The notes under the pieces were generated by a model. It ran no database searches. It worked only from the letters and a program-made list of their open reading frames with translations, and was not told the origin of the DNA. The position numbers were made by a program, and so were the translations under genes. From Paraburkholderia sp. Tr-20389 (GTDB taxonomy: Bacteria > Pseudomonadota > Gammaproteobacteria > Burkholderiales > Burkholderiaceae): a stretch of DNA of 64,000 bases. Every line of letters starts with the position of its first letter. Position 1 is the stretch's first letter. Shown in pieces: positions 9,222 to 17,971 of the stretch. The stretch spans positions 806,001 to 870,000 of the forward strand of contig NZ_JAAGPD010000001.1 of NCBI RefSeq assembly GCF_017104565.1, given 5' to 3'.

Positions 9222-9888
9222 TTTTTGTATCGGCTTCAGTCTGAAACGAATGGTTTTAGCGTGACTGTCCCTCGCGACGAGTCACGCCACGAAAACTGCC
9301 GAATCTGGCCTTCATCAAACCGATTTACGACAACTCAAATATGGAACATTGATAGATTCGCGCGATGCCGCGACTTTTCGGAGCGGGTATTGTCACTACA
9401 GACCGATATGAGCATAGCACGCAATAATCAAAAGAAAAGGCTCGTCGCTCTGGTCATTCGATTCAAAGGATCGACTCTGAAAATCAATAGAAATCCGAGT
9501 TCATAGTCTGCATAAAAAAAGCGGGGACCGCATGCTTCCTTCATCTCGCTTACTCTTATAACGAATGGTCGTGCTTATGTCATTGTGACATTTTCCGAAC
9601 CAATCAATAGTATTGGGCTGGTAAACGAATTAGCAATTTGAAATTGAAAAAAGAGTGCTAAATCACGCAGCAAGGTAAACCCTCATATAAGTTTCGTAGT
9701 CTGATGTGCGATATCTAAGGCATTGCTCTTCGTAGTGTTACGGTGATCAATCGTTCCTTCTCGTCGCACCGAATGGCAACGCACGATATTCGTATTCCCG
9801 TTTCCCCTGCCGCAATCGAACAACGCATATCGCAAACCGGTATTGAATCCGCACAGCGCGACGCTGTGCCCAGCATGCGGGGTGACAT
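9222..9888. promoter_or_regulatory. AT-rich divergent intergenic region between tssA and the sigma-like gene
   Basis: A 667-bp spacer, clearly richer in A+T than its surroundings, separates the divergent T6SS operon from the 9889 operon and must hold both promoters. Visible structure includes a palindrome ATGTCA-TTG-TGACAT at 9577-9591. There is also a short minus-strand stem (GCGG/CCGC, 9521-9531) followed on that strand by seven T at 9514-9520. I found no convincing sigma-54 element. Short ORFs here have no coding character. Confidence 0.6.
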
Positions 9889-10716
9889 GTGACACACATC
9901 GAAAGCGTACGCACGGCCGATTGCGCCTGCGACAGTGCGCTGCCGGACCTTTGGCAAAGGCGCACATGTCTGAATCGTGACGAGATGGCTTCGATTTATC
10001 TGGTCGTACGCCGCGCATTGCAGGGATACCATCCGTTCGAATTGCAAGCGCTGGGCGAAGACAAGGAAGAACTCATTTCACAGTTCATCTATTTCAAGGT
10101 CTTCCGTATCGAAGCCGCACATCCGCAGCCAGAAACGTTTCCACTGCACAGCGCGCCGTCAAACGGTCATGCGTTGTGCGCGTACTTTCGCCGATACCTG
10201 ATCGATTGTCTGCGCAACGCGGCCCATCAGCGCAACGTGTCATTCGACGATGAAAACGTGCTGGCCGAGGTCGAGCAGCAAGGGGCTGTGCAATCCGATC
10301 CGGTCGACTCCGTGCTGACGCTATATGGGCTCGACGAGCAAACCGTACGTGAGTCCGCAGCGCGCTTCATCGCGGGACTCGACGAGTGCGACTGGCTGCT
10401 GCTAGCGGGCAGCCTGGGCTGGCTGTCGAACGAAAAGGGCGGGCTGTCGCAGATCGCCAGCCGTTATCGAATCGCGTCGTATCACTATCGCGCCCGCAAG
10501 CTCGGCGTGACGCTGAAAAAAGGCTCGCTGCCAGCCGATTTCGCTGCAACGAGCATTGGTGAGTGGATCAAACATACGCTCTGCATCGACATCGAGGCAG
10601 AGAATCGTGTCGCGATTCTCATCGTGCTGGGCATCCTCGCCGAACAATCGCGAGCTCCGTCGGCTGACCCCGATTCGGCGAGAGGCTTACTGTGCGACTT
10701 GCCACAGCAAGCCTGA
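9889..10716 (+). CDS. Divergent sigma-70-like protein, putative regulator of the phosphatase operon
   Basis: The 275-residue protein starts at GTG 9889 with GGGG a few bases upstream; ATG 9985 is an alternative start. Two segments resemble sigma factor parts. A region-2-like block (HALCAYFRRYLIDCLRNAA, near residue 100) is followed by a region-4-like helix-turn-helix (GGLSQIASRYRIASYHYRA, near residue 185). The rest is not recognisable. It overlaps the PP2C gene by 25 bp, so the two products are probably made together. It could be a true ECF-like sigma factor or a degenerate relative with another role; the sigma assignment is an inference. Confidence 0.6.
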   Translation: MTHIESVRTADCACDSALPDLWQRRTCLNRDEMASIYLVVRRALQGYHPFELQALGEDKEELISQFIYFKVFRIEAAHPQPETFPLHSAPSNGHALCAYFRRYLIDCLRNAAHQRNVSFDDENVLAEVEQQGAVQSDPVDSVLTLYGLDEQTVRESAARFIAGLDECDWLLLAGSLGWLSNEKGGLSQIASRYRIASYHYRARKLGVTLKKGSLPADFAATSIGEWIKHTLCIDIEAENRVAILIVLGILAEQSRAPSADPDSARGLLCDLPQQA

Positions 10717-11480
10717 GCGATCGCGGCGGCCGGCAGCGCAACGAGGACGCGGTAGGCGACTGGTCGAGCGACCGTCTTTACTATTTCGTGGTCGCCGACG
10801 GTGCAGGCGGACATGGCGGCGGCGATGTGGCATCGGCGATCGTCGTCGACAGCGTGCTCGCGGATCTGCGCTACCTGACCGTCGCCGAGTTGCCCCCGAC
10901 AGGCCAGCGGCTCGTCAGTGCCATCCGCCACGCCAACGCGAACATTCTGGAAGAACAGGCACGCGGCGACGCCGCACTGAAGGACATGCGTTCGACCGTC
11001 GTGCTGCTCGCGATCGACTGCGAACTGCGCACAGCGGCATGGGCTCATTGCGGCGATTCGCGACTCTACTGTTTTCGTGGCGGACAGATCAACGTGCAAA
11101 CGCGCGACCATAGTCTCGTCCAGGACATGGTCGACGCGCATCTGATCGAACCCGGCGAGGCGCGCCGGCATCCGCGCCGCAACGTGCTGCTTACCGCGCT
11201 CGGCACGCCTGGCGAACTCGCCATCGACGGCCTGGACGGCACGTTCAGCCTGCTCGATCGCGACGCCTTTCTGCTGTGCAGCGATGGACTGTGGGAGTAC
11301 GTCGACGAGATGTGCATGCGCGAAGCGCTTGACGAAGCCGCAACGCCCGACGCCTGGCTTCATGCACTCGCGGCGCGCGTGCGCGTCACCGCGCCCGCCC
11401 GCCACGACAACTTCAGCGCACTGGCCGTGTGGATCGTCGATCCCGAAGACACTCAGTCCACGGTACTGAAGAACAGGTAA
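10692..11480 (+). CDS. PP2C-family Ser/Thr protein phosphatase (PppA-like)
   Basis: A metal-dependent phosphatase removing phosphate from Ser/Thr of cytoplasmic proteins. The 262-residue product has the PP2C motifs in order: RNEDA near residue 17, VADGAGGHGGGDVAS near residue 34, GDSRLY near residue 121, DHS near residue 139, LCSDGLWEYV near residue 197 and a final DNFSA. All metal-binding Asp positions appear retained. It starts at GTG inside the preceding gene. In the H1-T6SS, PppA antagonises the kinase PpkA to control firing. A kinase gene lies at 22267, so a similar pair is plausible here, but the target is inferred. Confidence 0.88.
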   Translation: MRLATASLSDRGGRQRNEDAVGDWSSDRLYYFVVADGAGGHGGGDVASAIVVDSVLADLRYLTVAELPPTGQRLVSAIRHANANILEEQARGDAALKDMRSTVVLLAIDCELRTAAWAHCGDSRLYCFRGGQINVQTRDHSLVQDMVDAHLIEPGEARRHPRRNVLLTALGTPGELAIDGLDGTFSLLDRDAFLLCSDGLWEYVDEMCMREALDEAATPDAWLHALAARVRVTAPARHDNFSALAVWIVDPEDTQSTVLKNR

Positions 11481-11503
11481 TACGTGTCGAACCGAGGGAA
11501 TCG

Positions 11504-11968
11504 ATGACTATCAAGCTGGATGTACCGCTTCTGGCGCAAGAAAAGCCTAACTGCTGCTGGCACACGGCGGCGATGATGATATGGCTGTACCACCAGCATC
11601 AGACTCATCGCCAGGGTCCGATGAATACTGTTCCCGAGGCTTACGCGCGTGCGGACACGCAACCGCTCTATTGGGCCGAATTCATCACGCTCGCCAGGAA
11701 CGTCGGCATGACCGGCCTGCCGATGGCAAACAACTACTCCGTGGAAGCGCTGACGCAGATGCTGACGCAGTCCGGCCCGCTCTGGTGCTGCGGCTATTGG
11801 TACGGGCCTTGTCACGTCATCGTGCTCACGGGGGTCGAGCCCGGCACTGTGTTTCTCAACGATCCCGATCAGGGTGTCAAGAAGACGAACACGATCAGCT
11901 GGTTCAATCAAAACCTCCAGAGCAATGCCTATTGCTCGATCATGGCGAAAGACCCGTCGAGATACTAG
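11504..11968 (+). CDS. Small papain-like cysteine protease (C39/C70-like fold)
   Basis: A 154-residue protein begun at ATG 11504 behind a GAGGGAA ribosome binding site. A catalytic-type Cys-Trp pair (PNCCWHTAAMMI, Cys18), a His in GPCHVIVLTGV (His104) and an Asp in FLNDP (Asp120) give the order expected of papain-like enzymes such as AvrRpt2-type C70 and related bacterial families. No signal peptide or membrane segment is seen. It sits 23 bp after the phosphatase and 13 bp before the glycosyltransferase, so it is co-transcribed with both. It may be a processing protease or a secreted effector; substrate unknown. Confidence 0.72.
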   Translation: MTIKLDVPLLAQEKPNCCWHTAAMMIWLYHQHQTHRQGPMNTVPEAYARADTQPLYWAEFITLARNVGMTGLPMANNYSVEALTQMLTQSGPLWCCGYWYGPCHVIVLTGVEPGTVFLNDPDQGVKKTNTISWFNQNLQSNAYCSIMAKDPSRY

Positions 11969-11981
11969 GCGTGCGTGCAAC

Positions 11982-14072
11982 ATGAACGACACCGAAGCGC
12001 AGCTCGACTCCGCCCTCGTCCATCATCGGGCGGGCCGGCTCGCACAGGCGAAGGCGCTCTACGAACAGATCCTCCGGACGCAGCCGGGACAGCCAGACGC
12101 GCTGCACCGGCTGGGACTGCTCGCCTGTCAGACAGGGCAACACGAGGCAGGCATCGCGCTGATGGAGCGATCGCTTGCAGCACGTCCGGACGCTGTGTGC
12201 TGCAATGATCTGGGCATCGTCCTGAGTGAACGTGGCCAGGTTGCGCAGGCAATCGAGCGTTACCGGCGCGCAATCGCGCTTCGACCGGACTATCCGGAAG
12301 CTCACAACAATCTCGGCAACGCGCTGAAGGACACGGGCGAACTCGAAGCAGCGGCTGCCAGCTACCGCAAGGCAATCGGGTTGCGCCCCGACTTCCCCCA
12401 GGCCTACGTCAATCTGTCCGCCGTACAGCGTCGTCAGAAAGCCTATCTGCTTGCGATCGGCACAGCCCAACGGGCGGTCCAGCTTGCACCGGGACTGGCC
12501 GAAGCGCACAACAACCTCGGCAATGCCTATCATGGACTCGATGACCTCGCTGCGGCAGCCGCGAGCTATCGGCGCGCGCTCGAACTCGATCCAGTTGATT
12601 CCAATACACATCACAACCTGTCGCTGGTTCTTCTCAAGCAGGGACGTTACGGCGAAGCACAGTTGCATTGCCGCCGCGCGATGGCGGCGTGCACGTCCAA
12701 TGCATCGATGCATGTGTGCCTCGGCGATATCCTGCGCGCACAGGGCGACATGGACGGTGCCATCGACGCCTATCGCGCGGCCCACCAGCTCGATCCAGGC
12801 GGCGCAACGCTGGCGCTTCCCCGATTGCTGTTTTGCGCAGCCGGGTCAGCACGCGTGACACCGCAGCAGTTTCTGGACGATGCGCGTCGCTATGGCCGTC
12901 TCATGGCCAGCCGGGCCCGGCCATTCGTGCATGACAGGCAGAAGCGCGCCGCTCGCGCTGCGGGCCGTCCGCTGCGAGTGGGTTTCGTGTCGCCCGATCT
13001 GCGACAGCATCCAGTGGGTATCTTCCTGGAAAGTGTTCTCGCACATATCGATCGCACTCGTATCGAACCGATTGCCTATGCAACGCATCCGGCGGAAGAC
13101 GACGTGACTGCACGGCTGAAGGCGCACTTCAGTGCGTGGCACAGCCTGGTCGGGTTGGATACCGAGTCTGCGGCACGGCGCATTCTCGGCGACGGCATCG
13201 ACGTGTTGATCGATCTCGCGGGTCACACCGCGTGGTCCGCCCTGCCCGTGTTCTGCTGGAAGCCGGCACCCGTGCAGTCAACCTGGATCGGCTTCTTCGC
13301 GACGACGGGATGCGAGGCGATCGATTACATCATCGGCGACCGCTACGTGCTGCCGGCAAGCGAAGAGCACCACTTCGTCGAAAAGCCGTGGCGTCTGCCG
13401 GACTGCTATGTGTGCTTCACCCCGCCGCCGTATGACGTCGAGGTCGCATCGCTGCCGATGCTGTCGGCGGGCACGGTGACCTTCGGCTACTTCGGGAAAC
13501 TGACGAAGGTGACGGACGACGTGATCGCGCTCTGGTCGCAACTGCTTTGCTCCGTTGAGCGCTCCCGCCTGTTTTTGAAAGCACCGGCGCTCGATGCACG
13601 CGATCTTCAGCAAGCGATGGCCCACAGGTTTGCCATTCATGGCATCGCACCCGAACGACTGACGCTGGAAGGCGCGTCACCTCGAGATCAATACTTTGCC
13701 GCATACAATCGCGTCGATATCGCGTTGAGCCCTTTTCCGTATTCCGCCGGCACAACGACAGCCGAGGCGCTGTGGATGGGCGTCCCCGTGCTCTGCCTCG
13801 CGGGCGACCGGTTCGTCGCGCACATCTGCGAAAGCATGCTGCACACAGCAGGACTCGGCGACTGGATTGCCGCGAGCCGGCAAGCGTATGTGGAGAAGGC
13901 CGTCGCTTTCACGAACGACCGCGCGCGGCTCGCGCACCTGCGCAAGACGTTGCGCGCACGTGTGCTCGCGTCCTCGCTGGGCGATGCGCCGCGTTTTGCG
14001 CGCACGCTGGAAGCAGCGTTCCGCGCGATGTGGGACCGATATCTCGCCGCTGACGATTCCGCACAGATGTGA
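11982..14072 (+). CDS. TPR-containing GT41 (OGT/SPINDLY-like) protein glycosyltransferase
   Basis: The 696-residue protein has about seven tetratricopeptide repeats in the first 270 residues (EAHNNLGNALKD, EAHNNLGNAYHG and others). A GT41 catalytic region follows: GFVSPDLRQHPVG near residue 333, FGYFGKLTKV near 502, and the nucleotide-sugar site PYSAGTTTAEALWMGVPVL near 585. GT41 enzymes add GlcNAc or hexose from UDP-sugars to Ser/Thr, or to Asn in the HMW1C branch. The gene is last in the plus-strand operon and converges, 28 bp apart, on a large two-partner exoprotein, a candidate substrate. No signal peptide, so it should act in the cytoplasm. Confidence 0.86.
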   Translation: MNDTEAQLDSALVHHRAGRLAQAKALYEQILRTQPGQPDALHRLGLLACQTGQHEAGIALMERSLAARPDAVCCNDLGIVLSERGQVAQAIERYRRAIALRPDYPEAHNNLGNALKDTGELEAAAASYRKAIGLRPDFPQAYVNLSAVQRRQKAYLLAIGTAQRAVQLAPGLAEAHNNLGNAYHGLDDLAAAAASYRRALELDPVDSNTHHNLSLVLLKQGRYGEAQLHCRRAMAACTSNASMHVCLGDILRAQGDMDGAIDAYRAAHQLDPGGATLALPRLLFCAAGSARVTPQQFLDDARRYGRLMASRARPFVHDRQKRAARAAGRPLRVGFVSPDLRQHPVGIFLESVLAHIDRTRIEPIAYATHPAEDDVTARLKAHFSAWHSLVGLDTESAARRILGDGIDVLIDLAGHTAWSALPVFCWKPAPVQSTWIGFFATTGCEAIDYIIGDRYVLPASEEHHFVEKPWRLPDCYVCFTPPPYDVEVASLPMLSAGTVTFGYFGKLTKVTDDVIALWSQLLCSVERSRLFLKAPALDARDLQQAMAHRFAIHGIAPERLTLEGASPRDQYFAAYNRVDIALSPFPYSAGTTTAEALWMGVPVLCLAGDRFVAHICESMLHTAGLGDWIAASRQAYVEKAVAFTNDRARLAHLRKTLRARVLASSLGDAPRFARTLEAAFRAMWDRYLAADDSAQM

Positions 14073-14100
14073 CTGTGAAGCAGAACGGACCACGCCAGAT

Positions 14101-17100
14101 CTAGAAATCGCCGCACCCGTGCTGACTGTTCAGCAACATGCAACTGTTCAGATTCGGCTGCGAGCGCACGCGCTTCCACTCCACTGCCAGCAGGTCCTGC
14201 GTATCGCCCGGCGGTGTCGTGCTGAACAGCGGCTGGTTCGATCCGATGCAGATGTTCGTGCCTTGCAGGTTGTTCTCATAGACGAACGTTTGCTCCTGGT
14301 TGCTGAAGAACGCCTGCAAGCCCGCTTGTGAGACCGGATTGGGCAAAGGAATCACCGTCAGGACGCCGGGCACTTCGTTCACGATGTAGCCAACGCTCGA
14401 CGCGAAGTTCGGATTGATCGCGTACTGGCCGGGCAGCGAACTCGCATTGGCTGAGGTCGTCAACGATCCCGTCAGCGCGCCGCCCGCTGTATCGCCGTTG
14501 ATGAGTCCGCTGACGGTAAAGGTGAACACCGGGTTCGGCGCACCGGCGATTCGGGTCGCGCCATCGGCGCTCACCGTCAGCGTCGGGCGCGCAATGTACA
14601 CGAAGTGATCGCCCGTCGCGGGCACACTGCCGCCCCAGCTGCAACCCGCACCGAATGTGCATCCGTAGAAATTGGGCTGTGCGGTACCCGGCTGCACGTT
14701 GGCGCGCGTTTCGCCCGACCACGTGCTGGTCCAGATCCGCCAGCCGTTGGCCGCGCTCAGTGCACCCGAAGTGCCGGCATTGAAGAGTCCGCTCTCCGCG
14801 ACGAGGTCGACCGTGCCGCCCGCAGTCAGACTGCTGTTGAGCGTCATATTGCCCGTCGTGGCCTGCGCAACGAGATTGCCTGTCAGCGTCGATTGGGTGC
14901 CGTCCAGCGTGGTCGGCTGACTGGCGCCGGAATCGTACGCCTGCCCCGTCACCGGCCCGATCACAATGCCGTGCGAGTTCGTGAAGTTCACATTGCCCGC
15001 ATTGACCATCGCCAGCACGCCCACGTCGTTTTGCGGATCGGTCAGTGTGAAATTGCCCGGACCGGCGAGCAGCAGATTCGCAGCCTGAATGCCGCCGGGA
15101 TCGGTGACTGCGCCCGCTGACGACAAGCTCAGCGTGTAGCCAGGCATCGACATGCCGTAGTTCATCGCAATGCCTTCGCTCCCGGCAGCAGGATTGGCAA
15201 GCGTCAGGTTTGTCGTGAATACAGGCTTCTGGGTGCAAGAGACCGCGTCGCATCCGGCGCCGCCTACCGTAATCCGCCCGGTTTGGGTCGTACTGCCGAG
15301 CACGATGTTCTGAAAGCCGTTGAACTGCCCATAGAACGTCCCCTCATCGATGCTGAGACCCGGCACCGTCACGAACAGGCCAATCGGCAGCGCATCGCCG
15401 CTGGTGAAATGGAACGTCTGCGAATCAACGCCGCCGGGAAGAATCGACAACGTGCCGTGATCCGAAGAAATCTGGCCGGTCGCACCCACGCCCTGGATCA
15501 AGAGGCTCGTGGTTGTGTTGTCGTTCATCGCACGCAGCGTGACGCTGCCGCCCGTTCCAGCCAGAATCTTCGTGCAGCCGCTGCAGTCTTCGGTAATTTG
15601 CACGCCTGGCAACGACTGGTTCGTCGAACCGGCTATCGAAACAGCCGTCCCCGCGCCTGTGGCTTCGATCGTCGAATTCGAGATGTTGACGCCCACGCCG
15701 TTCGTGTTTTGCGATACCGCTCCCGAACCGATGTACGTGCCGCGAATATCGATCGAACCGCTTTGGGTGCTGATGGTCGAGTCGAGAATGTCGACACCTT
15801 CGTTCGAGAAGGTTTCGCAGAAATTCGCCGGTCCCACGGATACACCGTAGAGAGAAATCGAACCGGACGTGGTGGTGAGCGTCGCATTTTCCATCTCGAT
15901 GCCAGGGGAGCCCGATCCACTCGCCGGCGGCGCCGCACCCCGATTGGCCTCGATGTCGATCGACCCGTTCCCGGTCGTGATCGACGACTGATATCCGATG
16001 CTCACGGCGGATGAAAAGCCACCCAGCAGCCCCATGCCGTGGATCGTGACGGAGCCGTTATCGACGCCCCCCGGCTGCGTGACTGTCGTATCGATGGAGC
16101 CCTGAAGCGAGACGGATGCGCCGTCAACGGACTTGCCGTCCGTGCCCGCGCCGATCGTCACACTGCCGCCGTTGGTAGCGAGATGCGATCCGATGTTGAT
16201 CACGTGGGTGCCGGCCGCCGCGTTGGACTGGTTAGCCGTGAACACGAGGTTGAGCGATCCCGCCGTCGACGTAATGCTTTGTCCGAAGTCGAAGATCGAA
16301 CCTGCGGCGCTCAGTGTCAGCGTTGGGACATCGGTCGAGGCCACGCTCTTTGTGATCGGTGTCTCGATGGTGATGTTGCCCGCCTGTGTTCCGCCTGTTC
16401 CTGTCGAGATCGTCACCGATGTGCCGCTATTGAGCGGGCCCTCGATATCGGACTCGAACACGTTCGTGTCCGGACTCGTCGCCGTGAAGGTGACGGTCGA
16501 AGTCGAAGGCGTCGCGGCCGTCTGGGCGAGCTCGGTCGGATCGGCGACGATATGGACATCGAACGGATCGAGCAGCCACGTTCCCCCTTTTCCGTGCGCA
16601 GCGGACGCATCGATCTTCACACCCGCCGTATCCAGGTAGTGCCCCGACGTTTCGATCAGCCCGCCGTTGCCGCCCTGTGCCCCCCCTCTCGCCGTCAGCG
16701 TGCCGTACAGACGGCTCGCAGTCGTGCTGAATGCGACCACATGTCCGCCGTTTCCGTTGGTCAGCGCGTCCGCATGTATGCTCGCGGACGGGGACATCCA
16801 CACGGCGTTCGCATTGCGGATATCGGTATCGCCGCCTGCCGCGCCGCCGCCGAATCGCACAGCGCCGCCGCCCGCCGAGCCGTTCGCGTCGATTCGCGCA
16901 CCGTCCGCGAGCGCGACGTCATAACCCGTCACGTCGACCCGACCGCCCGACAGGCCCGCGCCGCCCGTCGCATCGAGCGTGCCGGCGACCATCGTGACAC
17001 CGTTCGAGCCGCCGTCGAGCACGATATGTCCATTGCGCTCTGCAAGGCTCTGCGCGCGCACGATGCCCTGCTGGTTGATCACCACACTCGCCAGCGCATC

Positions 17101-17835
17101 GGCCGTCTGCGCGCTCATGATCACCATTCCGCCATCGGCGACCAACGTGCCCGTATTGCCGATCAATGCATGCGCGGCACCTTCGTTGATTTTCAGCGTG
17201 GTCAGTCCGTCGCCGGCAAAGTCCACCGTGATGTCGTTGCCGGCGCCCATCGCCACCGTGCCTAGCCGCGCGCTCACCGTGCCGGAATTGCTCACGCTGC
17301 CGCCGAGCAGCGCAATCGTGCCGCCTGAGCCGGCGACCAGCGTGCCGGCATTGCTGACGGGCGCAACGGAGTTGCCGACGAAGTGGAAATTGCCGGCAAG
17401 AAAATCCGCGTTCGAGATATTGAGCGTCGATGCCACGAGCGAGCCGACATTCACCGATGAGCCCTGCGCAAAGATCACGCCCGCAGGGTTGATGATGAAT
17501 ACCTTGCCGTTGGCCCGCAGTTTTCCCGCGATCGTGCTCGGATCATTGCCGACCACCCGGTTGAGCAATGCCGCCGATGCCGAGGGCTGGGCGATCGTCA
17601 CCCCTTCGTTCGCGCCGATCGAGAACGTGTTCCAGTTGACGATGGCCTTCGGTGTGCTTTGCGTGATGGTCATCTGCCCCGGGCTGGGTGCATCGACGGC
17701 CACCGAGCCCGACACCACGCTTGCACCCGCTGGATTCGCGAGCGCCGCCGGCACGCACGACGCCGCGAACAGCGCCGCCACCGCGCTAGCGATAGTCCCC
17801 GCGCGCCGTGGACGTTGATGCACTGGCTTCTTCAT
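14101..17835 (-). CDS. Two-partner secretion exoprotein TpsA (filamentous haemagglutinin-like)
   Basis: A 1244-residue secreted protein. It has a Sec signal peptide (residues 1-33, ending CVPAALA) and then a TPS transport domain with NWNTFSIGANEGVTIAQ and FIINPAGVIFAQGSSVN, the motifs recognised by a TpsB pore. The middle is a Gly/Ser/Thr/Asn-rich predicted beta-helix. Near residue 1130 is an MBG-type domain (PTLTVSADGAT, NPVFTFTVSGL). The last 13 residues hold Cys1232 and Cys1241, recalling the C-terminal cysteine pair that tethers HMW1 adhesin to the cell surface. GAGGTG precedes the ATG. It is the last gene of the CHAT-tpsB-tpsA operon. Likely adhesin; ligand unknown. Confidence 0.88.
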   Translation of the reverse strand: MKKPVHQRPRRAGTIASAVAALFAASCVPAALANPAGASVVSGSVAVDAPSPGQMTITQSTPKAIVNWNTFSIGANEGVTIAQPSASAALLNRVVGNDPSTIAGKLRANGKVFIINPAGVIFAQGSSVNVGSLVASTLNISNADFLAGNFHFVGNSVAPVSNAGTLVAGSGGTIALLGGSVSNSGTVSARLGTVAMGAGNDITVDFAGDGLTTLKINEGAAHALIGNTGTLVADGGMVIMSAQTADALASVVINQQGIVRAQSLAERNGHIVLDGGSNGVTMVAGTLDATGGAGLSGGRVDVTGYDVALADGARIDANGSAGGGAVRFGGGAAGGDTDIRNANAVWMSPSASIHADALTNGNGGHVVAFSTTASRLYGTLTARGGAQGGNGGLIETSGHYLDTAGVKIDASAAHGKGGTWLLDPFDVHIVADPTELAQTAATPSTSTVTFTATSPDTNVFESDIEGPLNSGTSVTISTGTGGTQAGNITIETPITKSVASTDVPTLTLSAAGSIFDFGQSITSTAGSLNLVFTANQSNAAAGTHVINIGSHLATNGGSVTIGAGTDGKSVDGASVSLQGSIDTTVTQPGGVDNGSVTIHGMGLLGGFSSAVSIGYQSSITTGNGSIDIEANRGAAPPASGSGSPGIEMENATLTTTSGSISLYGVSVGPANFCETFSNEGVDILDSTISTQSGSIDIRGTYIGSGAVSQNTNGVGVNISNSTIEATGAGTAVSIAGSTNQSLPGVQITEDCSGCTKILAGTGGSVTLRAMNDNTTTSLLIQGVGATGQISSDHGTLSILPGGVDSQTFHFTSGDALPIGLFVTVPGLSIDEGTFYGQFNGFQNIVLGSTTQTGRITVGGAGCDAVSCTQKPVFTTNLTLANPAAGSEGIAMNYGMSMPGYTLSLSSAGAVTDPGGIQAANLLLAGPGNFTLTDPQNDVGVLAMVNAGNVNFTNSHGIVIGPVTGQAYDSGASQPTTLDGTQSTLTGNLVAQATTGNMTLNSSLTAGGTVDLVAESGLFNAGTSGALSAANGWRIWTSTWSGETRANVQPGTAQPNFYGCTFGAGCSWGGSVPATGDHFVYIARPTLTVSADGATRIAGAPNPVFTFTVSGLINGDTAGGALTGSLTTSANASSLPGQYAINPNFASSVGYIVNEVPGVLTVIPLPNPVSQAGLQAFFSNQEQTFVYENNLQGTNICIGSNQPLFSTTPPGDTQDLLAVEWKRVRSQPNLNSCMLLNSQHGCGDF

Positions 17836-17971
17836 CGCACACCTCAGTGCCGGGCTTTGCCCGGCGCGAACCCGATCCGAACGATTCCGTCTGCACGTCG
17901 CGGGCGATTCCCGACGATGCGGCGCGCAAACCGGACATCGCTTCCCTCCCCGACGCTTCAGAATCTCTTCA

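Noticed and set aside
9222-9888. A sigma-54 promoter for the T6SS operon.
   Set aside because: No TGGCAC-N5-TTGC-like sequence was found on the minus strand in the spacer.
9683-10047. Overlapping minus-strand short frames upstream of the sigma-like gene.
   Set aside because: They overlap the promoter and start of a better-supported gene and have no protein-like composition.
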